A stretch of 64,000 nucleotides of DNA. It comes from Moniliella sp. 'wahieum' (lineage: Eukaryota; Basidiomycota; Moniliellomycetes; Moniliellales; Moniliellaceae). The position numbers and the translations under genes are program-made. Shown piece after piece: positions 51,576 to 63,269 of this stretch. Numbering within the stretch: position 1 is the stretch's first letter; each line of letters begins with the position of its first letter. The DNA is taken from assembly GCA_003971905.1 (NCBI GenBank), contig RSEE01000094.1, positions 62,001 through 126,000 on the forward strand, read 5' to 3'. The notes under the pieces were generated by a model that made no database searches, was not told the origin of the DNA, and worked only from the letters and a program-made list of their open reading frames with translations.

Positions 51576-52348
51576 GGGGGGTTGTCGCGGCGCACAACAA
51601 AACCGGCTCCCACGGTAGAGGGTAATCGGACTGTTCCGACATCCCTCAGATATCAGTGATACAAACCGCCGAACGACGAGGCAGCAATACACAACCAAAT
51701 CTTCCCAAAACGAATACCACCACACTAATACGCTTAAAAACCGCTTCATGTTGCATCACGGATGACGTTTAATGGGCCCTTCAGAAAGCTACAATTCTCG
51801 TCCTTTGTAAACCAACTCGGAGACGATTAACGATTAGAAGGTCAGAGGCATATCTTTGTTTTTGTTGTGTTTGGGCCTGGGACCCTGAAGATGAAAGCAA
51901 TAAGGGCATCACTGTGATGGTGTTGAGAACGGCTGACAGTCCCGCGAATAAACCAAGCCTTCTGCCAACTGCAGCGACTCAGAAGGAGAGCTGTGGATCC
52001 ATATGATTCCGAATCTGTCAAGAATGGCGACCTGTTTCGCGACAGATAATCGGAAGCTAACATGTGGCGCCCAGTTACGGTTATATTACACAACACAGTT
52101 GGAGGTGCTTTGGGAGGATAGTGGTGCACCAGGCATCATGTAACACGTGGAAGGAAACAGTTCATCAGTCCAGAAACCCATCCAGAAACTAGTATACAGC
52201 CGAAGTGTTGTTGTAGGGGGAAATAATGGCGTCCCCCTTCACATTAGTTGGACATCAGTTTGAGAGGGGAAACTTCGTTGAGGTCCCATGAAGTCGAGTG
52301 GGTCGATGTTGTTCTGCGGTGAAAGCGACGGTTCGTTAGAGTTGTCAC
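51576..52348. other. Intergenic
   Basis: No gene recognised. The open minus-strand frames at 51462-52129 match nothing known. Confidence 0.45.
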
Positions 52349-53762
52349 TCAGGCCAAGCTCAAACAAAGACGCTCCAGAGTCTCAGGCGGGATTGGGAGG
52401 GGGAAGAGCATGCGCGGGGGAGGAGTGGGAATGTGTGCTTTTGGCCTTGTTTTACCTGCGGAAGGCAAAACACCAGTGTCACGATGGCTTTGGCCTAGTG
52501 CAGAAGAGGGGCTTGCGGTAGGAAATGAGGTCGATTGTGCCTTTTCTTGGGTCCGACTGGACCATTGTTGGTGACACCACCTTTCAAGCTTCCTATAGTG
52601 CATCTTCCCAGAGGGAGCTGTCAATCCGGAGCCGGGAAGTAGTTGTAGATGGGGCTCTTCTGGTGGAAAGAGATGGCTCCAGTAACAGTCTCTCCTTGGG
52701 GCCAATTGCGCAATCGAACTCTTTCGTTGAGTCCGTCAAATCTGTTCCTGCAAGAGAGAGGCTATTTCCGTGCACTCCCATATGGAAACAGGAAGGAAAA
52801 ACAGAGGCTTCTCTCCAGGAATACGATAACTTGGGGGCTCGGTACACGCTGTACCTAGAGGTACAACCCATTCCTTCGGCGGGGGGATTGGCTCCAGAGA
52901 CGAAAGAGGGGAAATTCGTGTTGTTCTCGGCTCGCAATGCTTCGACGTAGAATACTCTTCAAAGGAGGGGTCGGGGATGAGCCCCACGAGATGCTAGGGA
53001 TATTGGACTACTACATGCTGTTCCAGGTGCGGAGACAGAGCGGTTTCCTTTTGGGACTGAGTGCGTCCGTAACCCCATGGACGGGTAGTATCGTAGTTGA
53101 GAGAGACAGTCCGCTTGGAGTTCATCCGGCTTGTGATGCAGCCAACAGAATTCATGAGCAACCCCTGCTTGCTGTCACCTCCCCTGGCACTTGGAACCGA
53201 GGGGGTCGACATAATCAAATCGAACGGTTGAGTTATTTCCTCAGTGGATGGTCCGTGGAAACTCGAGGGATATGTTTTTGTGTCCGTCATCTCTGCTGAA
53301 AGCAGGGGGAAGGGCTTGACGGAGAAGGTAGAAGTAGTGAATGCGGCGTGGCTGGTGTGCCTCTTATCAGACGTACTGGTTGAGAACAGTAGGTTGTGCC
53401 TGTTGGTGCTTCCCTCGTCCTCAAGCTGTGGTGTTGCAGGAGAAGTGGGCGAAGATGAAGCAATACTTCCCCCGCAAGCATCGCATAAATCAGGTGAGGA
53501 GCACAAGCTTGACGATTGTTTTCCTTGGAGATGCGGTGCAACGGGGAAAATAAACCAGACTCGGGAGGGTTGCTACGGGCGAGTGCATAAGCGGCATCTT
53601 GGAGCAGAGCCGTTGCCCCTCTAGGATGCGGGAAGGCGTGTTCGCAAAAAGGCGGCTGCGAGGCGAGAACGTAGGTTTTCCCCATGTGGCGGCATTTGCA
53701 GACGACGAAGCGTAGTTGGCATCAGCCCTCCTTTTTTTGGGCGTAGAGGTGGGATAGGGCAT
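52349..53762 (-). CDS. Hypothetical Ser/Pro/Thr-rich protein, frame-interrupted
   Basis: Not recognised. ATG 53762 opens MPYPTSTPKKRRADANYASS, with PKKRR resembling a nuclear localisation signal. Downstream protein-like stretches lie in alternating minus frames: GATALLQDAAYALARSNPP near 53600, a Ser/Thr-rich stretch with SVKPFPLLSAEMTDTKTYPS at 53290-53270, and PLPIPPETLERLCLSL near the end. Length would be about 450 residues, largely disordered. A pyrimidine-rich upstream region at 53780-53930 (minus strand) fits a promoter and leader. It could be a regulatory or cell-cycle protein, but nothing shown fixes that. Confidence 0.4.
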
Positions 53763-55491
53763 TGTGGCTGTGGGCGACGGGGGGGGAGTGGCATGACGGG
53801 ATTGGAGTACAAACTGCCGGAAAAAATACTGCTGGTGGAAGATGTGGTGGTGGGACAAAGGTTGGAGATATAGGAGAGAGTTGTGTGAAGGAAAGGTGAG
53901 CAGAGGGAAGACAATCTCTCTAGCCGCACACACGGTATCATAAGGACATGTTGTCACAACACTTCATACGCCTACTCTTCGTGACTATGACCACTCGAAT
54001 TGAGCCGGAGGGAGAATTGAGGCTCACAGAGGCGGACTCAACCCTCAGTTCCAGTCTTCAGCCCCTCAGACTGAGTTCCCGCAGTGCACACTGCAGAGAG
54101 GCCGTATCCTCACTTGAGACAGAGGTAATATTACGAGATTATTCAGTAAAATTGAGACGCCGTGACTAGTGACTGGGAGCAAGCACAGAGACATATGATG
54201 CTGTAGTCACTTGTTGATTCTCACGCGTCACATTCATACATCCCCGGCCTTATCATATGCGGAAGGGAGGATCGATTAGGGGCTCTCCCTGTTGAATGTT
54301 CTAGTTGTGCTGCTACAATGCCCGGTCTTGATTTTGAGATATATTGTCTTCATTCTGTTGACAACTGCGCTTATTGCACGTCAACTTGGGTTCAACCCCT
54401 TTTGTCGCACTTTCGACTTATGGTCGTGTGTGTGAGGTGTGCAAGGAAAGCCTTAGTCTTGTGGAGAACAAAATGCGCACGTGGTGTCGCTTTGGGAGTA
54501 GCAGGTACGAAGGGGATAAAAAAGATAGCAGTAAAATTATCGAATAGCATACTATGAAAAGGAGACCCACACACTGAGGCCACCAAGAGTGACTGCATAG
54601 ACGATGGTAAGGACATCTCAATGCTGTTTGTTGTGTATCCCCAACTGAAATAGACGCCGAACAATAACCGTAGTAGAGTATAACTATTGCTGGTAATTGT
54701 CTTCATGGAAGTCTCTCTTCTGTGAGTTGGACAGGTGAAGCTAGCTTGAAGTCTTTTTGAAAACGGGGAATATATGAACGCGTTGTTTGATTGTTTTCCC
54801 TCTTATAGTACTTTGGTTCTTTCTTGCCCACAGAACACCCAGGCATAGAGTGTGTTTTTCCTTGCCACAGCAGCATGCTGTTTTGGAATGTGATGGATTG
54901 GATGGACATAGAGTATAGTAGGGTAATAGTGCTATGAGTAAAACGTCCCCGTTTTCAACCACAAACCTCGCAATGAACTTGAGCACTGACGCGTGACGAG
55001 AGCGCCTCCGTTCCCTGCGTCGGTATAAAGCTTAAAGCTTAAAGGGAGCCGGTAGGCAAGAAAAGATATTGAGTGCCGAGTTAGTACTACTCCAGAGTCC
55101 CAGCACTGATGCCCTCACGCTCCACGTCTGAATGTGGTGGTCTTTTGAGACGCTGGCCACTATTCCGTAAGCAAGCGGCACCCCTCATCGGCCTCATCGA
55201 TCATGTGAGACTTTCGAAGCCTTCCGTAGACCGGCCTGAGGCCTGATTAGTCCATTGGTCAGAACACCGCAACGCCATGCATAGATAATCGATAGTTGGC
55301 GCGGGAAATCGCAAGCATCATGTCGTTCAATATATTCTCAGAACTCAATGTGCGGAACAATCATTAATCACTAGTGACAAATGGCGTATGCACTAAGTAA
55401 CAGTCACTATTCACTAATGGCACGGGCCGCAAGCACAAAATCCAGCAAACTGCATATGCATGACTATGTGAGAAAACTCGTTTAGCTCTCT
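53763..55491. other. Intergenic, AT-richer
   Basis: A clean 79-codon + frame from ATG 54318 to 54557 is the best small candidate, without recognisable similarity. The rest shows no coding signal. Confidence 0.4.
55026..55044. repeat. AAGCTTA heptad array
   Basis: Two AAAGCTT units, palindrome AAGCTT, directly after a TATAAAG. Confidence 0.75.
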
Positions 55492-56503
55492 TCAGAAGCC
55501 CTCCTTGCCAGGGGGGATCAGGACGGCCGAACCATGGAAGCGACCATGACGTAGGTCATCCAGGGCTTGGTTCGCTTCCCTAAGAGGGTAGGTGGTAACG
55601 ACTGTCTTGACCGGTACTTTGGGTGCCAGCTGGAGGAACTCCAACCATCTTCCCGTGTCAAGTTGGCCACCGACACAATCTCCCTTTCCTCCCACAAATC
55701 GCGGTAGGGGAAGGCGGGAATGTCGCTCATGGAGATGCCACCACAAACCACCTTTCCACCCTTGCGAACAGCTTTGAGTGCCTGTGTCACCAGTGGACCC
55801 ACAGGGGCAAAGATTAAAGCTGCGTCCAACTTAACCGGGGGAGTTCGTCAGATCCCCCCCCAGACGGCACCAAGTTTCTTGGCAAACTCCATCGTTGCCG
55901 TATCTCCCGCCCGCGGAAAGGCGTACACCTCCCTACCTTGATACAGCATGACCTGGATCAGCATTGATGCGGCCGATCCAAACCCATACACACCCACCCG
56001 CTTTGCATCTCCAGCCTTGCGGAGGGTACGATAGCCAATCAGCCCACCACACAGGAGTGGCGCCAGTTGCTGGGCCTCGGCATCCTCGGGTAGCGGGAAG
56101 GCGAATTGTTCGCTGACGATCGTGTGGGTAGCAAAGCCTCCGTCCTTTGGAATCCTGTAAAGGTAGGGGAGTCACACAAGTTTTCAGCCTTGAGAGTGGT
56201 ACAGTACTCGCAATGGCCACAAGTTTGGCCGCCAGGGAATGCCAACGCGGTCCCCGACCTTGAGCAGTGGACCTCAGGTCCTACTTCTTGAACCCTTCCA
56301 ACAATCTGGTGGCCAGGAATAATGGGTAGCACAGGGTTGGGCAATTCGCCATCGACAACATGCAAATCAGTGCGGCAAATGGCACAGCACTCCGTCTCAA
56401 CCAGCACGTCTCCCTTGGCTTTGGGCGTGGGAATGGGCCGTTCAATGGGCACAAGCGGGGCGTGCAGCTTTGGCAGCTGCATAGCAAACATTTTCTTGGC
56501 CAT
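55492..56503 (-). CDS. Bacterial-type zinc alcohol dehydrogenase (AdhA-like)
   Basis: Medium-chain dehydrogenase. From ATG 56503 (MAKKMFAMQLPKL; ATG 56530 also possible) it shows CCAICRTDLHVVDGELP with the catalytic-zinc cysteine, PIIPGHQIVGRVQEVG, the structural zinc cluster CGHCEYCTTLKAENLC, DGGFATHTIV, FAFPLPEDAEAQQLAPLLCG and GLIGYRTLRKAG. Next come the cofactor motif VGVYGFGSAASMLIQV, EVYAFPRAGD, ALIFAPVGPLVTQALKAVRK, GGISMSDIPAFPY and SVANLTREDG. It ends RFHGSAVLIPPGKEGF at 55492. This order and wording match the bacterial AdhA subgroup more than fungal ADH1 or ADH6 types; transfer from a bacterium is my inference. Frame steps lie near 56240, 56150, 55830 and 55650. About 337 aa, a normal length. 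Divergent to the small gene starting at 56953. Confidence 0.85.
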
Positions 56504-56662
56504 ACTGGTAGCGATGGTGCTTGGGCGCATACAGAAGGAGGTGGTGGTTGAGGGACAAGAGAGCACCTCGCCGCAACCGGTTCGATAGTCGCGAGGACCG
56601 GGATGTCGTACGACGGGCGTGTGGCTCAGGACGGTTGCGGGGGATGCTGAGGCGCCGAGAGT

Positions 56663-56695
56663 GCTGAGGTGCTGAGGTGCTGAGGTGCTGGGGCA
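56663..56695. repeat. 8-bp tandem repeat, GGTGCTGA
   Basis: About four units of an 8-bp repeat in the leader side of the AdhA-like gene. Confidence 0.7.
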
Positions 56696-56874
56696 GGCTG
56701 AGGCGCTGACGCGCTGGGGGTCTGGGCTACGCAAAGCCAGGTGGGGGTCCGTGCGGGATCGGTTCAACCTCGGGGGCGAAATTGCACTTTTAGCCCCTGG
56801 GTAGCACAGTGGCAGCACGCATGCGCCGACCCAATAAGGCTGCGTGCGGGACTGCGCCAGATGAGCACCGCGCC

Positions 56875-56883
56875 TATTATATT
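56875..56883 (+). promoter_or_regulatory. Possible TATA element
   Basis: TATTATATT 70 bp before ATG 56953, in the shared upstream region with the divergent AdhA-like gene. Confidence 0.3.
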
Positions 56884-56952
56884 CCACCACCCCCTGTGTG
56901 GCCATCGCCGCCGCAGTCACTACCACCATCTCTGTCTCGTGACTACGTAACA

Positions 56953-57430
56953 ATGGATGCTGATGCGGCCGAAGATGCAGTTATTGCCAAAATCTTTGGT
57001 ATTTGTGTCGTGTCTTTGCCTCTCGTTCTACCCACTGCGTTAAGTTGGAGAAGGGAGGCAAGCCAAAGTCAACACTGCCATGGGTATGATTGGTGAGCAT
57101 GTGTGCAATATCAGCGGGGTAGGTCCCTTTGCTTCTCGCGTGAGTCCCACGAACGGCCCTCGAGCCATCGAACCCTTTCTTAGAAAAGGGTTCTGGACGG
57201 CGCCAGCCTTGCAGGCAACTTTGTCGTCGGACCCAAGGAAGCACCGGAGATCCCGGCGGGATCGTTGATGTTTTTGATTGATGACTTTCCCACGCAGTTT
57301 CCCGTCAACGTATCTTCTCTTGGTCTTAACGGCCCTGGGTCCAACCCACCTCAAACACCCAGTGTGCCTGTCTGTATAGCTCCACATACTTCCTTGGCAA
57401 GTGAGGTAAAGGGTCATACGACAAGCATAA
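56953..57430 (+). CDS. Hypothetical gene fragment with a hydrophobic N-terminal segment
   Basis: ATG 56953 has A at -3 and opens MDADAAEDAVIAKIFGICVV followed by SLPLVLPTALSW, an acidic tip and a likely membrane segment. This resembles the start of a transporter, but the rest does not follow in frame. A second protein-like stretch, LDGASLAGNFVVGPKEAPE then FLIDDFPTQFPVNV, lies at 57193-57300 in another frame. Either one gene interrupted by an intron and frame steps, or two unrelated remnants. No family is assigned. Confidence 0.35.
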
Positions 57431-57996
57431 CTTTTGCCATAGAAAAGAGACGTAGTCGGGTGACAACTATCACCTTACTTGGAGCGGGAGCGCGCATCTT
57501 TCTGCGTTTACGGCGCAGACGGCGCATGCGTTTCTTCCTCCACTTCGCGCGCACTAGAAAAGGCAGCGAGTGTCAGTTCACAAGGCGTAGGGACATCAGG
57601 AAAGCTGGACAAGGGGTCGCGACATGGACGGTGGTGGTGAGATGAGGAAAACATGACTTGATTGCAGTGAGTAGCAGCAACAGTGGCTTACCGCCCGTAG
57701 CACATGGGGTCTACGGGCCAGCGGCTAGAGAGCTAGCAATAATGGCGTGGATGACGTCAGCCCATTCTGAGGCCTCAGCCTGAGGCTCAGGCCCTGAGGG
57801 TTAGACAGGGTTAGACCCGGCCTGCCGGTTGCCGGTTAGCGGTTCCCGATCATCGAGATCATCGGAACGATCTCAAGTGGTGTGGGTTGTCTGCCTCTCA
57901 CCGCCAACAGCCAACGGCCAAGGTTCTTCTATCTCCTACCTCCCATCCCCACCTGGCCCCTTGGTTTATCATACTCTCGCGGTCTTGTTGACAAAG
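57431..57996. other. Intergenic
   Basis: Contains CCTGAGGCTCAGG-type palindromic repeats near 57770-57800 and a CT-rich stretch just before the next gene. No gene recognised. Confidence 0.45.
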
Positions 57997-58334
57997 ATGA
58001 CTCGCGCACCAGCTGCGGCGCCTGCGGGCACCTCTTTCCTGGCGCGCGCCGGTACGCTGACCAAATTTGGTGCAGCCATGGCGGGCGGAGCAATTGCGGC
58101 GTCCTTGGTCCTTAATCAATGGAACGCAGTACGGAGCACTTCCCTCTTCCTTCTTCCCTTCCCTCTCTGATCCTGGTGCTAACTATAGCTGACTGTTGTG
58201 TATGGGCCCAGGGCGCGACCAAGTCGGATGCCGATCGAATTCGCGAGACGGACGAAGCAGTGAACAGGCTCCTGCGTCAGTCCAAGCCCAAGCGGAAGCT
58301 GACGCTGCCAAGGCCAGCGCGGGCGAACCTCTAA
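57997..58334 (+). CDS. Small single-pass membrane protein, unknown function
   Basis: ATG 57997 opens MTRAPAAAPAGTSFLARAGT followed by a short hydrophobic segment (FGAAMAGGAIAASLVLN). An 83-nt intron (58129-58211, GTACGG...CCAG) joins QWNA to GATKSDADRIRETDEAVNRL in the same frame. The unbroken reading gives 84 aa, ending in a basic tail. Another frame after 58273 would give an Ala/Gln-rich tail of similar length, so the C-terminus is uncertain. Small size, a basic start and one membrane helix suggest a mitochondrial inner-membrane protein, but this is inference. Confidence 0.5.
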
Positions 58335-58337
58335 AGA

Positions 58338-58367
58338 GTTGAATATTGAACGTTGAACGTTGAACAG
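58338..58367. repeat. AACGTT heptad array
   Basis: TGAATAT then three TGAACGT units; palindrome AACGTT every 7 bp. Confidence 0.85.
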
Positions 58368-59790
58368 TCAAGGGATGCAATGGATGCAATCCTCACCCGG
58401 GGTCCAAGGAGTTAGGCGCTGTTTCTCCCCTAAAAGCACGGAGGGCTCGGGCTGAGGCCCAAACGGCTCTAGTTTGCGGCATGTCGATGAGGGTTAACGC
58501 GTGTCCTTCTCCCACGTGAAGGAGCAGCAGCTGGCCCTTATTCCCCACCCCCTGATCATTGAATCTTTCCTTAGCCCCGAGCCATTGACTCCTTCCCCTA
58601 CCGATCAGATTGGTTTCGCTACGTCGCATCCATCAAGTGTAAGACCACCGCCCGGTACTTGCTTCTATGCCACATGGATTCTACTGTTCACAACGTCCAC
58701 ATTCTTCGTTGGGAGTGCGTTCATTCCCTTGTCCCTTCCCTGTCGTCCTTGAAAATGTCACGAACCTTCAATTGGCCCCATCTCTCACTGCATCTTTCCC
58801 CCCCATCTCGTTCCACTGAGGGCCAAATGCTTCTCCCCAGCTCTTCATTTAGGCTGCTTGGTTCCTCTCGAGAGTGGGTCGGGACGGCTACCGCGGACCG
58901 CGTTACGGATGCCCAAGCACGAGTCCTGTTCCCTATCCACACACCTGGACCGTTCCGATTCGATACTACCATAAAGCACTAACAAGGGCGCTCAAGTGGG
59001 GTGGAAGATAGGGTCGGAGGTCCGAGGACAGGGAGGCAGGGTGGCCTGGGGTAACCTAACTGGCAATTGAGCTGAGCACCGTGGGCAGGGGATCCTGCCC
59101 TTGGCCGTATGCGCACGAGTGACGGTTCACAGTTCACGTGACCTCCAGGTCGGTCGATGACGAGGCAGCGAATGTTGCACTGGTTAGGGGACGCGGCATT
59201 GGAGGTAGTTGAATCGGCTCTCTCGGAAACAGTGGTTGGCTGGAGTGAAGAGATTGAAGACGGTGCTTTTTGTGGGTCAGGCCGGTCAGGTTAGGCGCCG
59301 GGTGTGAGCATATGTGAGGACCAGTGGTGAAGAAGACAGGTTCATAGCCGGCAAGGAAGATGGTGTCAGACCAGTACCTTCAAAGGCATTCATATTGAAT
59401 CTCGATGTCTTTTTCACCACACCTCGGGGGACCTGCCGTCCCAGCGTCCTTAGCCTTGCGTGGAACCCAACACAGGTCCAGTCCCTGAGGATTGTCTCGC
59501 ACGTCTCACTTGCTCCTCCCCCCCGCCCCTGTCCCCACTACCGCGTCGCTGGACTAGCACAACTTAGCAGCAAGTTTACCACGCTACCAGCTTATATCTT
59601 ACCAAGCTAGGGTCGTCGTGACGCCTGATGGTGGGAAGCGGCGCACCTAATCTGGGAAAGACAATAAATGACTCGCATCAGGCCGAACGGCACGTGATTG
59701 AACGTATGAAGAAGTGAAAAGGGAGGCGCGCCAAGCATGTCGCTTGAAAAGGAACGGCTACGTGGGTCTGTGGACACAGGTGGAGCGCTG

Positions 59791-59812
59791 GAACGTTCAA
59801 GTTGAACGTTAA
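59791..59812. repeat. AACGTT-type pair
   Basis: GAACGTTCAA followed by GTTGAACGTT; two AACGTT palindromes in opposite context. Confidence 0.7.
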
Positions 59813-59839
59813 GGTAGGATTAGGCCTTAGGGACCAACA

Positions 59840-61753
59840 TCAGGGGGCCGACTGCGGGGTATAGGTCAACCAGACATGGTCCAGCGTCGTGGCATCGCCC
59901 AGGACAGAGAGGGACCAGGTACGATCGGTGCTAACGGCCACTACGCCCAGGCCCGAATTGGACCGCGTACGAACGGTCGGGAGAGGGGAGGGGGCAGCCG
60001 GAGTAGAGTGACGCCAGGCAGCTTGATGCGCTTCCACCCACCCCCTCGGTCGCGGCGGCGGGGCAGGCAGAGGAAGGTGGAGGGCCAGGAGCAGATTCGC
60101 AACTCGCCCCTGGCACGCACTCCGCACCTCCGTCTCCCATGCTGCTGCCAACCGAGCACGAGGTGGAGTGAGTTTGGTAATCCAAGTTGTACCACCCGGC
60201 GAACCTGGGACAAATCCAGCGGTGTAGTGATAGTAGGGTCAGCGTGTAATTCGGCCACCACCTCGTGCACGCTGGAGTTGTTCGTCGTCGGGCGCGAGTG
60301 AACGAGATCATTAGGAAGGTCAGCCGGCAGGTTCACGCGACCGCACTCGCCGTCCATCTTCCGGCTCGTCCTCGTCCTCTACCTCCGCCTCAGCTTCCGG
60401 GTTCCTCTTCTTGTTCCATAGGTGGTAACTCGAGGCTTCCTCCCCCGCAGAAATAGCCGTGCCCACTAGAGGCGTGTGGGAGCCAGACGACGACCGCTCC
60501 TCCTCTAATGGTTGTGGCCGGGTCGGAGAAGGAGAAAGGCTGGGAGAAGCGGGTTGGTCGGGCGACCCGGCAAGCCGATGTTGAAGGAGAAGAGACGGAA
60601 CCCCCTCGACCCCGGCCCCGACCTCGTGAGGTAGAAGGTGCGCCCGACGAACGCGAACGAGAAACAGATGAGGTCCGGGGAGGGATACGCCAAAAGACAG
60701 CTACATGGGTAGCATAGGAAACTCCAGCCCTCTTGGTCCGGGTCTGAGCTGGCTCGTCGCGGGAAACATGAGAGGGCTCTGCCACCTGTGCTCCAACTGC
60801 CCCGGGGCTAGGGGCGCATCGGGAGCATCACGGGGGTGGGAAGACGCCAGCCTTGGGAGTTACCATCGGCTCCTCCTCCATCCCAGGCAGGCAAGTCGGT
60901 GTTGCTGGCGGCGTGTTGACTTCGCTGCGCGCAATGTCATCGGCCCGCCAATCCCGCCAATCTCGGCAATGTAGCCATGGGCCCGGGCGGCTCGGACAGC
61001 CCAACGACGAAAAACTCGCCGGAGTCCATTCAAAATGTGTTGCTTCGTGACGGAACTTGCGCTCGGTTTTGCCAGTAGGGTCGGGTCGGAGAGAGATACC
61101 GCCGTCGGGCATCGTCAATTTGGTCCTTCCCTACCGGTCTTGGTTCAGGTGCACATGAATGCGTAGTTGGGGGTCGTAAGAAGGACGACTTTGGGACGCA
61201 GGCGACCGAGCACTCGGAGCAAACGCCTGGGCGACAGGCTCGGTCAAGTGCTCGATACTGTTGGGAAGACACTGTCAGGATAGCCGCACAAAAGAGAGGC
61301 CAGCAGGCACGTACACTTCGGTTGCTACAACGGCGTCGTAGCCTTCAAGAGCAGGGTCATGCTGAGCCAGATTGCCGTGGAGGAGGCGAACGTCGAGCGG
61401 GGCAAATCGAGGTCGGGAGGGGTCGTCTGAGGCGAGGACGGAGCTGGACGCGCATGAGCCTGGGCAGCTTGGGAGCATTCACGTCTAGGCCGGTCAAGAG
61501 ACGCGGGGCGTGTCGGCGGGGGGGGAGAGGAAGAGAGGCGGGAGAAGGAGGAGGGGAGGGATGGGGGGGGGCGAGGAAGCAGGACTGGTGGTGTCGTCAA
61601 GATGGGCAGGGGCGGAGGGTGCGCGGTGGGCGGGCGAGGATGGCGGAGCAGACGGCCAGCGCCGCACCGAGGTCGAGGACGGAGCCGGGCTGGATCTCGG
61701 CGCGGGCCATGATCCAGGGTGGCGCTGGGAGCCACAGCTCGGGGGTCAAACAT
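59840..61753 (-). CDS. HEN1-like small-RNA 3'-terminal 2'-O-methyltransferase
   Basis: HEN1 enzymes methylate the terminal ribose of small RNAs and protect them from decay. From ATG 61753 the reading is MFDP, ELWLPAPPWI, then SAM motif I (SVLDLGCGAGRLL, needing GGTTGC where GGTGC stands at about 61665). After a Pro/Ser-rich stretch come LDVRLLHGNLAQHDPALEGY and DAVVATEV. A 57-nt intron (61314-61258, GTACGT...ACAG) joins this to IEHL, the E-x-x-H metal motif. Then follow RLRPKVVLLTTPNYAF and the diagnostic TERKFRHEATHFEWTPASF with the second metal-binding histidines. Beyond that the C-terminal part is acidic and poorly conserved (VEDEDEPEDGECGR), with NDLVHSRPTTNNSSVHEVVA, reaching a stop near 59840. 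Several frame steps; both termini are uncertain. Confidence 0.7.
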
Positions 61754-61851
61754 GGGCGTGGGGGATGGTGGTGGTGGGGGATGGTGGTGGTGGGGGGGGG
61801 GGATGGGGGGGGAGGGGCGGAGGAGCGGCGGAAGAAGGGGCGGGGGGATGA
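61510..61851 (+). other. G-run-rich tract over the HEN1-like start and upstream region
   Basis: The + strand has many runs of 3-11 G, especially 61510-61577 and 61757-61851, separated by short AT or GAT spacers. Such sequence can fold into G-quadruplexes. It spans the first part of the HEN1-like gene and the DNA directly upstream of its ATG. Confidence 0.6.
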
Positions 61852-63269
61852 TGCAATGGCGCGTGTTGTGTGGTGCGGTGCTTCGGTGGCTTCGGCCTGT
61901 GGTTGGCGTGCAGCTGGGGGAGCGGCTGGAGCGGCGGCTGGGCGTGGAAAGGGGCTAGGCAGCCGGCGCTGGTCAGCGGTCCTCTCAGCGGTCGCCCAGC
62001 CTCAGCTCCCGGTATGCATATGCAGCATGCATGATGCATGCGTCATGCATCAGCTACCCCCTACAGGGAGCGCCACGGGACAGCGCCTGGTCGGACAGCG
62101 CACGTTGCACACAGCACGCAGCGCCAGTGTCCGGCGGGGGCACAGTACGCCCACGCTGCTGTCACGCGTCACGTGCCATGTCCAGGCAGGCGCTGGGCAG
62201 GCGCCTGCAGCAGCTTCCTCCTCACACTGCCGCGCAGCTGATTTTTGCGCGCCGTAATAATCGTGCAGGCGCAAGCCTGTGCAAGCCTGCAAAATTTACC
62301 TTGGCAGCGCTAAGGCTTAGCGTACGGTAACCACATCCATCAGCCCATCAGATCTCCGATCTCTCTCAGATGCCATCTCCGCCCCAACCCCATGCAATAT
62401 GCACGCGGCAAGAAGATTGGCCGACCCCAATGGGCACACACTGCCCCCCGCTGCTGCCGCACTCACCGCCTCCGCGTACTCAGCCCGAGTCCCCAGGCAC
62501 CCAAGTCCTCCCAAGCCCCACCCGCACGTCATGCGCATGCCATGATAGTCATTAGTCACACGTCACACTGACTTGGTCGTTACGTGATTCCCATCCCAAT
62601 GAGCGCCTCTCTCCGCTCCCCAGCATCGTAATTCCAGCAAAGCTAAAAGCCAGCGAGTAATTACGTAAGACTGGTCCCATCCCTTCAACCCTACCTCCGC
62701 TGGCCCTGCCCCTTCCCAAAGCACTCTATTTCTTTGCCTTTGCCAAAAGCGCAACCAGTTTGGCGATTCACCGCGGCGGGCTACGAGCCAACCGGCCGGG
62801 CCCCATCGGCGTTCTCACACCTACCCCAACTCAGACCGCCAATGAAGCTGGGCAGCAGACACTCTGGTGCCGCCCCCCACTTGTCTCCGGGGACGATTGT
62901 AGTGCGAATCATGTGGTGTGGACAGAGGTGAGATCGATGAGCGCGCTCATCTTTTGAGGGTTTTTAACTCTGAACCATCTCTAACGAGATTTTATCGATA
63001 TTCAATCCTCAACTAGTTCTTTCCAGTGGCCAAACATGTTGGTGGTCTTGATGGCATAGTGGTGTCATTTGGGCATCCGGACCAGCGGATACAGGATGGA
63101 CTTTGGTTGTGTGCTATAGATGACTGTCATTTTGCCCGCTAAAAGGCGATGGATACTACTATCAACCACCCCGGCCTGGTACAATAATTTGATTGCCAAA
63201 ACAACAGATTCCCAAACGGTTCCTCACCCAGAGACCAGATGTCCACCAAGACAGCACACGCTTTGCAGG
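61852..63269. other. Intergenic
   Basis: GC-rich to about 62300, with an ATGCAT cluster at 62.0 kb; then mixed composition. No conserved protein in any frame. Confidence 0.45.
62013..62052. repeat. ATGCAT cluster
   Basis: GTATGCATATGCA, GCATGCATGATGCATGC and TCATGCATC: four ATGCAT palindromes in 40 bp, partly at 7-bp spacing. Confidence 0.75.

Larger units (their letters stand above)
58335..59839. other. Intergenic
   Basis: The AACGTT arrays at 58.34 and 59.79 kb are listed separately. The open + frames at 58501-58982 have a hydrophobic stretch but no recognisable family. No supported gene. Confidence 0.4.
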
